This document shows positions 35,737 to 43,695 of a stretch of 64,000 nt of DNA, one piece after another. Where the stretch lies: the NCBI RefSeq assembly GCF_900186585.1, contig NZ_FYDD01000003.1, positions 1,054,001 to 1,118,000 on the forward strand, given 5' to 3'. Source of the DNA: Massiliimalia timonensis. GTDB taxonomy: Bacteria; Bacillota; Clostridia; Oscillospirales; Ruminococcaceae. The translations under genes and the position numbers were made by a program. The notes under the pieces were generated by a model. That model was given only the letters and a program-made list of their open reading frames with translations. It did not search any database and was not told where the DNA came from. Position 1 is the first letter of the stretch. Each line of letters begins with the position of its first letter.

Positions 35737-36081
35737 ATGACAATCCAGGATGTAAAATCCATTTTAAACGCTGATGTGATCTATGGTGACGGGCTGATGG
35801 AGCAGGAGATCCACACCGCCTGCGGATCGGATATGATGAGCGATGTCCTCGCCTTTGTCAAGGACCAGTCCGTCCTGCTGACCGGGCTTGTAAATCCTCA
35901 GGTCGTCCGCACCGCAGATATGATGGACATCCGCTGTATCATCTTTGTACGCGGAAAATGTCCCGATGAAGATATCATTGAGCTTGCCAAAGAAAGGGAG
36001 ATCGCGCTGATGTCCACTTCCCTCAGAATGTTCACCGCCTGCGGGCTGCTTTGGGAAAATGGCCTGCGCGGCGAAGGCTAA
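35737..36081 (+). CDS. DRTGG-like domain protein (first copy)
   Basis: 114 residues: MTIQDVKSILNADVIYG, an alternating alpha/beta pattern and an ending like TSLRMFTACGLLWENGL. This matches stand-alone DRTGG-domain proteins that accompany group D [FeFe] hydrogenases, although the literal DRTGG motif is not present. The domain is of unknown function and occurs next to CBS or kinase-like domains elsewhere; ligand binding is a guess. CGGAGGG lies 7 bases upstream. It is the first gene of a five-gene operon. Confidence 0.75.
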   Translation: MTIQDVKSILNADVIYGDGLMEQEIHTACGSDMMSDVLAFVKDQSVLLTGLVNPQVVRTADMMDIRCIIFVRGKCPDEDIIELAKEREIALMSTSLRMFTACGLLWENGLRGEG

Positions 36082-36154
36082 ACCAATTACCCACGGCTTA
36101 TTACGAATAATTGGAAAGGAGAAGACGGTTTCTGCCTTTGGTGAAACGGTCTGA

Positions 36155-36589
36155 ATGATATTTATGGAGAATCTGATCCAACTGTCTTATGAAGTTGACG
36201 GGGATGATTTTACCCGTGCCGGGGAAGCCTCCGCCAATGTCAAGAAAAGTCTCCGCAAGCTTGGTGTCCCTCCCGAGGTGATCCGCAAGGTGGCGATCGC
36301 ACTTTACGAGGGCGAAATCAACATGGTGATCCATGCTGAAGGCGGTGTGATCGATGTGGAGATCTCTCCGGAACATGTTACCATGGTGCTCAAAGACCAC
36401 GGAAAAGGGATCGCAGATGTAGAAAAGGCGATGCAGGAGGGCTATTCCACAGCACCGGACGAGGTGAGGAGCCTTGGTTTCGGTGCGGGGATGGGACTTC
36501 CCAATATGAAAAAATACAGCGATGAAATGGAAATCGATTCCACTGTCGGGGTGGGGACCACGGTGACTATGACCGTATATATCCCCTAA
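36155..36589 (+). CDS. RsbW-like anti-sigma/serine kinase ATPase domain protein
   Basis: 144 residues, mostly one HATPase_c domain: N box (ALYEGEINMVIHA), G1 (KDHGKGI) and G2 (GFGAGMGLPNMKKYSD). This is the RsbW/SpoIIAB arrangement, in which such proteins bind or phosphorylate partner proteins rather than histidine-kinase partners. Two starts are possible (36155 and 36164) because an in-frame stop lies immediately upstream. In this operon it is a candidate output module for the neighbouring hydrogenase-like protein. Confidence 0.85.
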   Translation: MIFMENLIQLSYEVDGDDFTRAGEASANVKKSLRKLGVPPEVIRKVAIALYEGEINMVIHAEGGVIDVEISPEHVTMVLKDHGKGIADVEKAMQEGYSTAPDEVRSLGFGAGMGLPNMKKYSDEMEIDSTVGVGTTVTMTVYIP

Positions 36590-36626
36590 CCGGCCTTTTG
36601 ACTTTATTGGAAAGGAGGGGCTTCCT

Positions 36627-37952
36627 ATGAAGCAGAAAGAATTTTTCCATTCTGTGACCTTGGACCGGGATAAATGCATGGGCTGCATCAACTGTATCAA
36701 ACGCTGCCCGACGGAAGCGATCCGGGTACGGAACGGAAAAGCAAAGATCATTTCAGAACGATGCATCGACTGCGGGGAGTGTATCCGTGTTTGTCCGCAT
36801 CATGCCAAAAAAGCGATTTTTGACCCGCTTTCGGTCATTGACCAATATGAATACACCATTGCGCTTCCCGCCCCGTCTTTTTATGGACAATTTAACAATC
36901 TGGACGATGTGGATATTGTTCTGAGCGCATTGATCGACCTTGGGTTCGATGCGGTATTTGAAGTGTCCAAAGCCGCCGAACTGGTTTCGGACGCTACCCG
37001 TAAGATCCTGCACCAGCCGGATTGCCCAAAACCGCTGATCAGCTCGGCATGTCCTGCCGTTACCCGTCTGATCCGAGTACGGTTTCCAAGCCTGATCGAC
37101 AATATCCTGGACTTAAACGCCCCGGTCGAGGTGGCGGCTCGCCTTGCCAAGCAGGAAGCAATGGAAAAAACCGGCCTGCCGGCTGAAAAGATCGGCGCGG
37201 TCTTTATTTCGCCCTGCCCGGCGAAAGTAACTGCGGCAAAAATGCCCCTTGGCACCCAGAAAAGTGAGATCTCCGCAGTATTGGCTGTCAGCGAGGTGTA
37301 CCCAAAACTGCTAAAATACATGGACCATACAAACCATCGGGAGGGGCTTTCCGATTCCGGGAAAATGGGGGTTGCTTGGGCGTCCAGCGCCGGGGAATCT
37401 TCTGCCCTGCTCAACGACAATTACTTAGCGGCAGACGGCATTGAAAATGTGATCCGGGTACTGGAAGACCTGGAGGATGAAAAGTTTTCGAACCTGGATT
37501 TCATTGAACTCAACGCCTGCAACGGAGGATGTGTGGGCGGCGTGCTGAATGTGGAAAACCCATATATCGCGCGGACCAAGCTAAAACGCCTGCGCAAGTA
37601 TCTGCCGGTTTCTTTAAATCACCTGTCCCAGATCCCCGACCAGATGAAATGGGACGAACCGCTGGAATTCACCCCGGTCATGGAGCTGGACGCTGATTTC
37701 CATGTAGCGCTGAACAAGATGAACGAGATGGAGCATATCGAAGCTTCCCTTCCCGGGTTGGACTGCGGTTCCTGTGGGGCGCCAAGCTGCAAAGCGCTGG
37801 CGGAGGATGTTGTCCGCGGGTTCGCCTCGGTAGACGACTGCATCTTTAAATTCCGGGAAAATGTCGCTTCCTTTGTAGACAATATCCACAAGCTGGAATT
37901 CCCATTCCCGCAATCCTATCGGGAAAAGCCAGATGACCCTGAAAAGAAATAA
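36627..37952 (+). CDS. group D-like putative sensory [FeFe] hydrogenase
   Basis: 441 residues. Two N-terminal [4Fe-4S] motifs (C17, C20, C23, C27 and C46, C49, C52, C56) precede an H-cluster domain with non-canonical signatures: L1 SSACPAV (C142), L2 SPCPAK (C197) and L3 NACNGGCVGG (C298 and C302). All four cluster cysteines are kept, but the canonical TSCCPGW, MPCxxK and GGGQP are altered. A C-terminal four-cysteine motif (C380, C383, C388, C405) resembles the RnfB/Fe-S domain. Family knowledge places this in putative sensory group D hydrogenases. AAAGGAGGGG precedes the ATG. Confidence 0.9.
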   Translation: MKQKEFFHSVTLDRDKCMGCINCIKRCPTEAIRVRNGKAKIISERCIDCGECIRVCPHHAKKAIFDPLSVIDQYEYTIALPAPSFYGQFNNLDDVDIVLSALIDLGFDAVFEVSKAAELVSDATRKILHQPDCPKPLISSACPAVTRLIRVRFPSLIDNILDLNAPVEVAARLAKQEAMEKTGLPAEKIGAVFISPCPAKVTAAKMPLGTQKSEISAVLAVSEVYPKLLKYMDHTNHREGLSDSGKMGVAWASSAGESSALLNDNYLAADGIENVIRVLEDLEDEKFSNLDFIELNACNGGCVGGVLNVENPYIARTKLKRLRKYLPVSLNHLSQIPDQMKWDEPLEFTPVMELDADFHVALNKMNEMEHIEASLPGLDCGSCGAPSCKALAEDVVRGFASVDDCIFKFRENVASFVDNIHKLEFPFPQSYREKPDDPEKK

Positions 37953-37965
37953 GAGGTAAAGATCA

Positions 37966-38301
37966 ATGACTGTACTGGAAATGGCAAAAGAACTTCATTT
38001 AGAGATTATATCGAAAGGAGAAGCCGAAGTGCGTGAGATCCACGGTGTATACTGCTGCGACCTGTTGAGCATCGTAATGGGCCGTGCCAAAGCAGACGAC
38101 GCATGGATCACCGTAATGGGGAACATCAACGCGGTCGCGGTCGCGGTGCTGGCCGATGTTTCCTGCATCGTCTTATCCGAGGGGATGGGGATCGATGAAG
38201 AAAGTATCGCCAAGGCACAGGAGCAGGATGTGTGCATTTTGAAAAGCGACCTGCCCACCTTTGAGCTTTCCCGCAAGATCGCGGAGTTCTGCGCGCTATG
38301 A
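37966..38301 (+). CDS. DRTGG-like domain protein (second copy)
   Basis: 111 residues, same layout as the copy at 35737 (opening TVLEMAKELHLEII against TIQDVKSILNADVI; ending with an LPTFELSRKIAEF helix). Central VLADVSCIVLSEGM gives the expected strand-turn pattern. The two copies differ enough that they are probably ancient paralogues with separate partners. The stop overlaps the start of the PHP gene by 4 bases. Confidence 0.75.
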   Translation: MTVLEMAKELHLEIISKGEAEVREIHGVYCCDLLSIVMGRAKADDAWITVMGNINAVAVAVLADVSCIVLSEGMGIDEESIAKAQEQDVCILKSDLPTFELSRKIAEFCAL

Positions 38302-38984
38302 AGCTGTATTACGACCTGCATATGCACTCCTGCCTTTCCCCGTGCGGGGACCGGGACATGACGCCCAACAACATTGTCAATATGAGCCTGCTCAAAGAGT
38401 TGGATGTGATCGCCCTGTCTGACCATAATTCCGCCAAGAACATTCAGGCTGTGCGGAAAGTCGCAGAAGGCACCGGGCTTTTAGTCATTCCGGCCATTGA
38501 GGTCTGTACCATGGAAGAGGTGCATATCCTTTGCCTGTTTTACAGCTTTGAGCAGTGTGAAGCCTTTGGAAAATATCTGTACGATCTGCTTCCACCGGTG
38601 ATGAACCAGCCTGATATTTTCGGAGAGCAGTGGGTCATGAACGAGCAGGATGAGGTTGTGGGCAGTGTAGACAAACTGCTGATCAACGCCGCGAGCCTGA
38701 GTATTGACCGGCTGCTTTCCGTCCTGCCGGAATACGGCGGCTTTGCCATTCCGGCACATGTAGACAAGTCTTCTTATTCTATCATCGCAAATTTGGGGTT
38801 TTTGCCGCCGGAGTACGGTTTCCCCTGTATCGAGGTGAAAAATCCGCCGTTTTCCGGGGATTTTTCCGGGAGGATCATTACCGATTCCGACGCACATTAT
38901 CTGGAGCACATCGCAGAAAGGGAACGCTTTTTGGAGGTTCCGGAAAAAACGATCCGGGCAGTGATCGACACACTGAGGTCATAA
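38298..38984 (+). CDS. PHP-domain metal-dependent phosphoesterase
   Basis: 228 residues. The PHP fold is marked by DLHMHSCLSPCGD (metal-binding histidines near 8 and 10), ALSDHNSAKN, and TDSDAHYLEHI near 195. PHP proteins are metal-dependent phosphoesterases acting on nucleotides or small phosphates, such as RNase AM and histidinol phosphatase. Coupled to the second DRTGG-like gene, it is the last gene of the sensory-hydrogenase operon. It could make or remove a signal nucleotide, which is an inference. Confidence 0.88.
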   Translation: MKLYYDLHMHSCLSPCGDRDMTPNNIVNMSLLKELDVIALSDHNSAKNIQAVRKVAEGTGLLVIPAIEVCTMEEVHILCLFYSFEQCEAFGKYLYDLLPPVMNQPDIFGEQWVMNEQDEVVGSVDKLLINAASLSIDRLLSVLPEYGGFAIPAHVDKSSYSIIANLGFLPPEYGFPCIEVKNPPFSGDFSGRIITDSDAHYLEHIAERERFLEVPEKTIRAVIDTLRS

Positions 38985-38999
38985 AGGATAAAAATTTTT

Positions 39000-39029
39000 A
39001 AAACCGCCGAAAAAAATCAGCGGTTTTTT
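39000..39029 (+). terminator. terminator of the sensory-hydrogenase operon
   Basis: AAAACCGC and GCGGTTTT around an 11-base A-rich loop, followed by T6. Confidence 0.8.
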
Positions 39030-39058
39030 CTTTTTCCAAAGGCAAATGCCCCCATAAA

Positions 39059-39087
39059 TTGACAACCATTTCACCCCATGGTAAAAT
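39059..39087 (+). promoter_or_regulatory. promoter of nadA
   Basis: Perfect TTGACA, a 17-base spacer and TAAAAT. CCATTT and AAATGG form an inverted repeat across the spacer and -10 box and could be an operator. Confidence 0.75.
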
Positions 39088-39118
39088 GGGGATAAACTAA
39101 AAAGAAGGGTTCGATTGG

Positions 39119-40030
39119 ATGCTCAGGACATTGCAGGATCAGATCATACAATTAAAGAAAGAACAGGACATCGCCATTCTGGCGCACAGCTACCAGTCGC
39201 CGGATATTCTGGAAATTGCCGACTGCAAGGGGGATTCGTACGCCCTTTCCGTAGCGGCGGAAAAACTATCTCAACAAACAGTAGTGATGTGCGGGGTCCG
39301 TTTTATGGCGGAAACGGTGAAGATCCTTTCCCCGGAAAAGAAGGTGATCCTGCCAGTAACGGACGCCACCTGCCCGATGGCGGAACAGATCACCCCAGAA
39401 CGGGTACTGCAATTTAAGGAGGAACATCCCGATTATCAGGTGGTAGCTTATGTCAACACGACCGCCCAGCTGAAAGCAGTCTGCGACGTCTGCGTCACCA
39501 GTTCCAGCGCACTGAACATTGTAAAAAATATGGAGGCCAAGAATATCCTCTTTATTCCGGATAAAAACCTTGGTTCCTATGTCAAGGCAAACGTTCCGGA
39601 TAAAAACATCGTTCTTTGGGATGGCTGCTGCCCTGTCCACAACAGTGTGACTGAAGCGGAATGCCTTGCCGCAAAGCAGGCTTATCCCAACGCCAAGTTG
39701 CTGATGCATCCGGAGCTTCCTGCCGACGTTCTGCAATACGCGGATGTAGTGGGCTCCACAGCCGACATTTTAAAATATGCCCGCCAGTCTGACGAAGACT
39801 GTATCATCGGCACCGAAAAAAGCATTGCGGACACCTTAAAACTGGAAAAACCAGGCTGTCACTATCACCTGCTTTCCAAAAAGCTGATGTGCCCGGATAT
39901 GCGGGTCACAACGCTTGCCGACATCCTGAAAGCCATGAAAGGTGAAGGCGGGGATGTGATCGAATTAGACGAAACGATCCGCAAAAACGCAAAGCGTGCG
40001 ATCGACGAAATGATCCGGCTGGGGCAATAA
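39119..40030 (+). CDS. nadA: quinolinate synthase
   Basis: Condenses iminoaspartate with dihydroxyacetone phosphate to quinolinate in de novo NAD synthesis; uses a [4Fe-4S] cluster. 303 residues with AHSYQSPDILEIAD near the start, candidate cluster cysteines in VMCGVRFMAET, WDGCCPVH and KLMCPDMR, and the TDATCPMA and NTTAQLKA motifs of the family. An AAGAAGGG site lies about 10 bases upstream. The usual partners nadB and nadC are not adjacent. Confidence 0.95.
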   Translation: MLRTLQDQIIQLKKEQDIAILAHSYQSPDILEIADCKGDSYALSVAAEKLSQQTVVMCGVRFMAETVKILSPEKKVILPVTDATCPMAEQITPERVLQFKEEHPDYQVVAYVNTTAQLKAVCDVCVTSSSALNIVKNMEAKNILFIPDKNLGSYVKANVPDKNIVLWDGCCPVHNSVTEAECLAAKQAYPNAKLLMHPELPADVLQYADVVGSTADILKYARQSDEDCIIGTEKSIADTLKLEKPGCHYHLLSKKLMCPDMRVTTLADILKAMKGEGGDVIELDETIRKNAKRAIDEMIRLGQ

Positions 40031-40042
40031 GCTACGATATAG

Positions 40043-40078
40043 AAAATGCTGCCTGCAAAGAAAGCAGGCAGCATTTTT
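40043..40078. terminator. bidirectional intrinsic terminator
   Basis: AAAATGCTGCCTGC and its complement around a 7-base loop. Confidence 0.88.
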
Positions 40079-40292
40079 AAATGGAATGCAAAAAGTGGAA
40101 CGGGAAAATTTCAAATTCTGTTCCAGTGCGGTATCCGCCCGGGACGTCCTCGTCCAGCTGATGCCATATCACGATCCGGTACAGAACCGCTGTGTAGACC
40201 TTTGTCCCGCCGTCTTTCAAGACGCTGGGTACGGGAATCATCAAAATGGCCAAAACAACTGCCAATGCGATCCACAGCCGTTTTCGTTTCAT
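40077..40292 (-). CDS. small membrane-anchored protein of unknown function
   Basis: 71 residues: one N-terminal membrane helix after a KRKR start (about 6-19, LWIALAVVLAILMI), then a beta-rich region with TKVYTAVLYRIVIWHQL and GGYRTGTEFEIFPF. The YxAVLYxxxxxHxL and GTExxIF pattern recurs in small secreted clostridial proteins of unknown role. AAAGGGAG lies 8 bases before the ATG. It converges on nadA. Confidence 0.7.
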   Translation of the reverse strand: MKRKRLWIALAVVLAILMIPVPSVLKDGGTKVYTAVLYRIVIWHQLDEDVPGGYRTGTEFEIFPFHFLHSI

Positions 40293-40434
40293 CAGAGCAC
40301 TCCCTTTCTCATATGATCCTTTCACGTTCAGGATACCATAACATATTGGGAAAGTAAAGCCTTTTCCGGCAGAGCAGGAATACTATTCCTTTTTTTCAAC
40401 GCATATACTTTAGCAGAAAGAACGGGTGTATGCA

Positions 40435-41967
40435 ATGAAAAAAGGGAAAAAACTATTCTATAATATGATCTTAATGACTGCCACCGCATTGCTGATCCGC
40501 ACTGCGGGCGTCTTTTTTTCTGCCTATCTTTTCCGTACCGTTGGTTCGGTAGGGATCGGGATCTATCAGCTCATCATGTCGGTGTATACGCTTGCGATCA
40601 CCATTGCCACATCGGGAATCAAATTTACCGCGACCCGCCTTGTTTCCGAAGAATTAGGAAAAGGGAATCCCGCTGGTGTGCGCAAGGCATTAAGAAGCTG
40701 CCTGATGTACAGTCTCTTGTTCAGCTTTGCCACCGCCGCCCTACTCTTTTTTGGGGCGGAGTGGATCGGTACTGTCTGGCTGGATGACCCCCGTACCGTG
40801 TCCTCCCTGCGTATCCTTCCCATCGGTCTGCCGTTTATTGCGGTTTCCGCAGTGGTCGGCGGATATTTGACAGCAGTCCGGCAGGTAAACCGCTGTGCGT
40901 TTATCCAGATCGCGGATCAATTTGTCATGATCGCCGTTACCATCACCGGCCTTCGACTGCTCCTTCCAAAGGGGTTGGAATACGGCTGCATTGCCATGGT
41001 TGCCGGCTCCTGTTTGTCTGAGGCGGCCGCCTGCCTGTTTTTATTCCTCTGCTGCCTTTGGGATCAAAAAAAGCGCGGGGCTTCCGGCGATTCGGGCCAT
41101 GGGATCCCAAAACGGATGTTCAAAATTGCCATTCCCATTGCCTTAAGCGCTTATGCCCGGTCCGCCTTATCCACCCTCCAGCATATCCTGATCCCCCGCG
41201 GACTGAAAAAATGGGGCGCTTCCCAAGAACAGGCCTTCACCGCCTACGGCACTGTCCACGGCATGGTGCTCCCTTTGGTGCTGTATCCGTCTGCCCTGCT
41301 TACCGTGCTTGCGGAGCTTTTGATCCCCGAGTTGACCGAATGCCAGGTCCAAAATAACGAAGAGCGCATCAGCTGGATCGTCACACGGGTATTAAAATTA
41401 AGTTTTTTGTTTGCCGTCTGTGTAATGGGAGTGCTGTTCTGTTTTTCCGAACCGCTTGGACTGACCTTTTACCAAAGCGGGGAAGTATCCTTTTACGTCA
41501 AGCTGTTTTCCCCGCTGGTGCTGGTCATGTATATGGACACCATTGTTGATGGGATGCTCAAGGGGCTGGGCGAACAGTACCAATCTATGAAGTACAATGT
41601 GATCGATTCGTTTGCCAGCGTGTGCATGGTCTACTTCCTGCTACCAATATTCGGCATCAAGGGTTATGTGATGACTGTGATGGTTTCGGAGGTATTAAAC
41701 TTTTCCCTAAGCCTGGGCAGGCTCATTAAAATCACCCGGCTTCAGATATCCTTAAAGGAAACGGTGATAAAGCCATTATGCTGTGTGGCCTGTACCGCTG
41801 TTACCTGCGGGATTTTGTGGTTTCCCGGATCGTGGACCAATGAACATTTCCCCGAAATACTGGCAGTCCGCATTCTATTTTTGATCGGCTGTTATCTGTT
41901 ATTTTTATTCCTCTTCTCCTGCTTAAAAAAAGAAGATTTAAAATGGTTTGCTTCCCTGCTCCATTAA
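40435..41967 (+). CDS. SpoVB/MurJ-like polysaccharide or lipid II flippase
   Basis: 510 residues with about 14 membrane helices and a MATE/MVF-like N-terminus (NMILMTATALLIRTAGVFFS, then GIGIYQLIMSVYTLAITIATSGI). The family exports lipid-linked glycans; the SpoVB branch acts in sporulating Firmicutes. The short central loop (WDQKKRGASGDSGHGIPKR) and the conserved late motif (YNVIDSFASVCMVYFLLPIFGIKGY) fit SpoVB. The ATG at 40435 is preferred over a GTG 9 bases earlier because GGGTG sits in range. Confidence 0.85.
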   Translation: MKKGKKLFYNMILMTATALLIRTAGVFFSAYLFRTVGSVGIGIYQLIMSVYTLAITIATSGIKFTATRLVSEELGKGNPAGVRKALRSCLMYSLLFSFATAALLFFGAEWIGTVWLDDPRTVSSLRILPIGLPFIAVSAVVGGYLTAVRQVNRCAFIQIADQFVMIAVTITGLRLLLPKGLEYGCIAMVAGSCLSEAAACLFLFLCCLWDQKKRGASGDSGHGIPKRMFKIAIPIALSAYARSALSTLQHILIPRGLKKWGASQEQAFTAYGTVHGMVLPLVLYPSALLTVLAELLIPELTECQVQNNEERISWIVTRVLKLSFLFAVCVMGVLFCFSEPLGLTFYQSGEVSFYVKLFSPLVLVMYMDTIVDGMLKGLGEQYQSMKYNVIDSFASVCMVYFLLPIFGIKGYVMTVMVSEVLNFSLSLGRLIKITRLQISLKETVIKPLCCVACTAVTCGILWFPGSWTNEHFPEILAVRILFLIGCYLLFLFLFSCLKKEDLKWFASLLH

Positions 41968-42033
41968 CTGGTATGTTTTCCATTTTTCCGGTCCATACTA
42001 ATGGTATCTAAAACAGAAAAGGAGATGTTTTAC

Positions 42034-42258
42034 ATGCCAGCAAAACCGATCGATCAGGAGCCAGTTGACAAACAAGCGCTTAATAACGTAGAAGACTTTT
42101 ATTTTGATTTAGACGATGTCGCCAGTATGACCGAGTGTACCGGACTGATCCCAACGCCCCCAGAATCCGAGGCAGAAGCTGAATCTTATACCGATCTTTA
42201 TCCCATCCCAAGGCCGCAAAAGGAAGCTGTATCCAAAAAAACAAAAAAATCCAAATAA
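42034..42258 (+). CDS. small acidic conserved protein
   Basis: 74 residues, acidic with a lysine-rich tail (SKKTKKSK). It carries DDVASMTECTGLIPTPPESEAEAESY and DLYPIP, a pattern I associate with uncharacterised small Clostridia proteins. It is probably unstructured. AAAGGAG lies 10 bases before the ATG at 42034. It is a single-gene unit with a terminator downstream. No function can be given. Confidence 0.75.
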   Translation: MPAKPIDQEPVDKQALNNVEDFYFDLDDVASMTECTGLIPTPPESEAEAESYTDLYPIPRPQKEAVSKKTKKSK

Positions 42259-42262
42259 AAAG

Positions 42263-42292
42263 AACCGGCAGTTTTAAAAAACTGCCGGTTTT
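42263..42292. terminator. intrinsic terminator
   Basis: AACCGGCAGTTTT and its complement around a 2-base loop. Confidence 0.85.
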
Positions 42293-42346
42293 GCTTGCTG
42301 TCCGCTGTCCTTTCATGATATAATCGACCATGAGGTGAAGCTTATT

Positions 42347-43093
42347 ATGATCGCAGTGCTGTCCCCAGCCAAACAGATGCTGCCTGCTGTTCGGGAATCC
42401 CTGCCTGTTTCCCAGCCGGTTTTCTTACAGCAGGCAGGCATCCTTCAAAAGGAACTTTCCCGGTTTTCCCCATGGGAACTGGAGGCACTTTTAAAGATAA
42501 ACCCAGAGCTTGCCATGAAAGCATACACAAATTATCAAAATTTTTCTCTGGAAAACACAGGACCTCCTGCTATTTTATCCTATCATGGGCTGGCATACCA
42601 GCATCTTCATGCTCAGGATCTAAGCGATGAAAGCCTGTTGTTTGCCGACCGGCGCCTTAGGATACTCAGCGCCTTTTACGGGCTTTTGCGCCCGTTGGAC
42701 AGCTTACAGCCTTACCGCTTGGAATTTTTATGCCGTTTTAAGCCGGATCAGAAAAGCCTGTATGCATTCTGGGGCGATCTCGTCGCCCGGCAGCTTTCCC
42801 AAACAACAGATACCGTGATAAACCTTGCTTCTGCCGAATATGCAAAGCTTCTGCTCCCCTATCGTTACCTGATCCCGCGGCTAATTACTTGTGAATTTTT
42901 GCTTCCCCGCCGCGGCAAGCTGATCGCACTTGCTACAGAAGCCAAAATGGCGCGGGGCGAAATGGCGCGCTTTATCATTCAAAACAAGGTATCCAAGCCC
43001 GAACTCCTGCGCGGATTTTCCTGGAACGGCTACCTGTTTCAAAAAAATCTGTCTACAGAACAGCGGTATGTATATGTAAAATGTGAGCCATAG
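42347..43093 (+). CDS. yaaA: YaaA/UPF0246 family peroxide-stress protein
   Basis: 248 residues with the family opening IAVLSPAKQM and the conserved YHGLAYQHLHAQDL, FYGLLRPLDSLQPYRLE, FWGD, NLASAEYAKLL and AKMARGEMARFI motifs. In Escherichia coli YaaA lowers intracellular free iron and protects DNA during H2O2 stress. It is cytoplasmic and binds nucleic acid in structural work. GAGGTG lies 9 bases upstream. Confidence 0.93.
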   Translation: MIAVLSPAKQMLPAVRESLPVSQPVFLQQAGILQKELSRFSPWELEALLKINPELAMKAYTNYQNFSLENTGPPAILSYHGLAYQHLHAQDLSDESLLFADRRLRILSAFYGLLRPLDSLQPYRLEFLCRFKPDQKSLYAFWGDLVARQLSQTTDTVINLASAEYAKLLLPYRYLIPRLITCEFLLPRRGKLIALATEAKMARGEMARFIIQNKVSKPELLRGFSWNGYLFQKNLSTEQRYVYVKCEP

Positions 43094-43130
43094 AAAAAGC
43101 CTGCCTGGAATATTCCAGACAGGCTTTTTT
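43094..43130. terminator. bidirectional intrinsic terminator
   Basis: AAAAAGCCTG and CAGGCTTTTTT with an inner CTGGAATATTCCAG stem. Confidence 0.85.
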
Positions 43131-43332
43131 ATTCATCGGTGATCTCAAACAATTCGTTCGGTGTGCAGCCAAGCAGCCGGCAGATCGTTTCAATGTTCTC
43201 ATACCGGATGGACTGCGTTTTATTCTGCACCATATTATTAAAGTTTTGATAGCTCATCCCCAGTTGTTTATAAAGCCAGTATTTTGTTTTTCCCTGACTT
43301 TCCAAAAGCTCCAATACCCGTAACCTAATCAT
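43129..43332 (-). CDS. small Cro/C1-type helix-turn-helix regulator
   Basis: 67 residues from ATG 43332 (GGAG 9 bases upstream); earlier in-frame ATGs at 43350 and 43347 would overlap that site. The single HTH_3 domain spans most of the protein: SQGKTKYWLYKQLGMSYQNFNNMVQ with the recognition helix, then YENIETICRLLGCTPNELFEI. It has the same size and layout as the regulator at 49603. It is divergent from the Cys-rich peptide gene, so it may regulate that promoter. Confidence 0.85.
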   Translation of the reverse strand: MIRLRVLELLESQGKTKYWLYKQLGMSYQNFNNMVQNKTQSIRYENIETICRLLGCTPNELFEITDE

Positions 43333-43385
43333 CAGATATTTCTCCATCATCTATGTTTTAATAGGATCATATCTTATTTTCCCTC

Positions 43386-43414
43386 TTTACATATAGATTG
43401 TTACATTATATAAT
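43386..43414 (+). promoter_or_regulatory. promoter of the Cys-rich peptide gene
   Basis: TTTACA, a 17-base spacer and a perfect TATAAT, 41 bases before the start codon. Confidence 0.75.
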
Positions 43415-43455
43415 GAAAACATAACTATTTGTAAGAAAAGGCTGCGACTCCAATC

Positions 43456-43614
43456 ATGAAACCAGTAAATTTTCAACTAATGCCAGGGAATTCTGGTTTA
43501 GATTGCCCTAAAAATGGAACAAAATATGACAACTATGGAAATTGGATAGAATGTTTTTGTGATGAATGTGATTTTTTACTCTGTTGTTGTCCAGAATACA
43601 AAATTATTTCCTGA
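43456..43614 (+). CDS. Cys-rich small protein
   Basis: 52 residues with seven cysteines, six clustered in the motif ECFCDECDFLLCCCPEY after a GLDCPKNG segment. The spacing suggests a metal site (zinc or iron) or disulfides; no signal peptide is visible, so a metal-binding knuckle is likelier. A good promoter precedes it and a terminator follows. No ribosome binding site lies at the normal distance (AAAAGG is about 18 bases away). The region is more AT-rich than its neighbours. Confidence 0.6.
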   Translation: MKPVNFQLMPGNSGLDCPKNGTKYDNYGNWIECFCDECDFLLCCCPEYKIIS

Positions 43615-43660
43615 TCTGAGTGTAAGGATCAAACATGTCCCAGAAAACAAAGGTAAATAG

Positions 43661-43690
43661 AAAAAGCCCTCTTTAAAAAGAGGGCTTTTT
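43661..43690. terminator. bidirectional intrinsic terminator
   Basis: AAAAAGCCCTCTTT and its complement around a 2-base loop. Confidence 0.85.
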
Positions 43691-43695
43691 ACACT

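Noticed and set aside
39100-39118. GGTTCGATT resembling a tRNA T-loop
   Set aside because: No acceptor stem, anticodon arm or CCA fits around it; it is the nadA upstream region.
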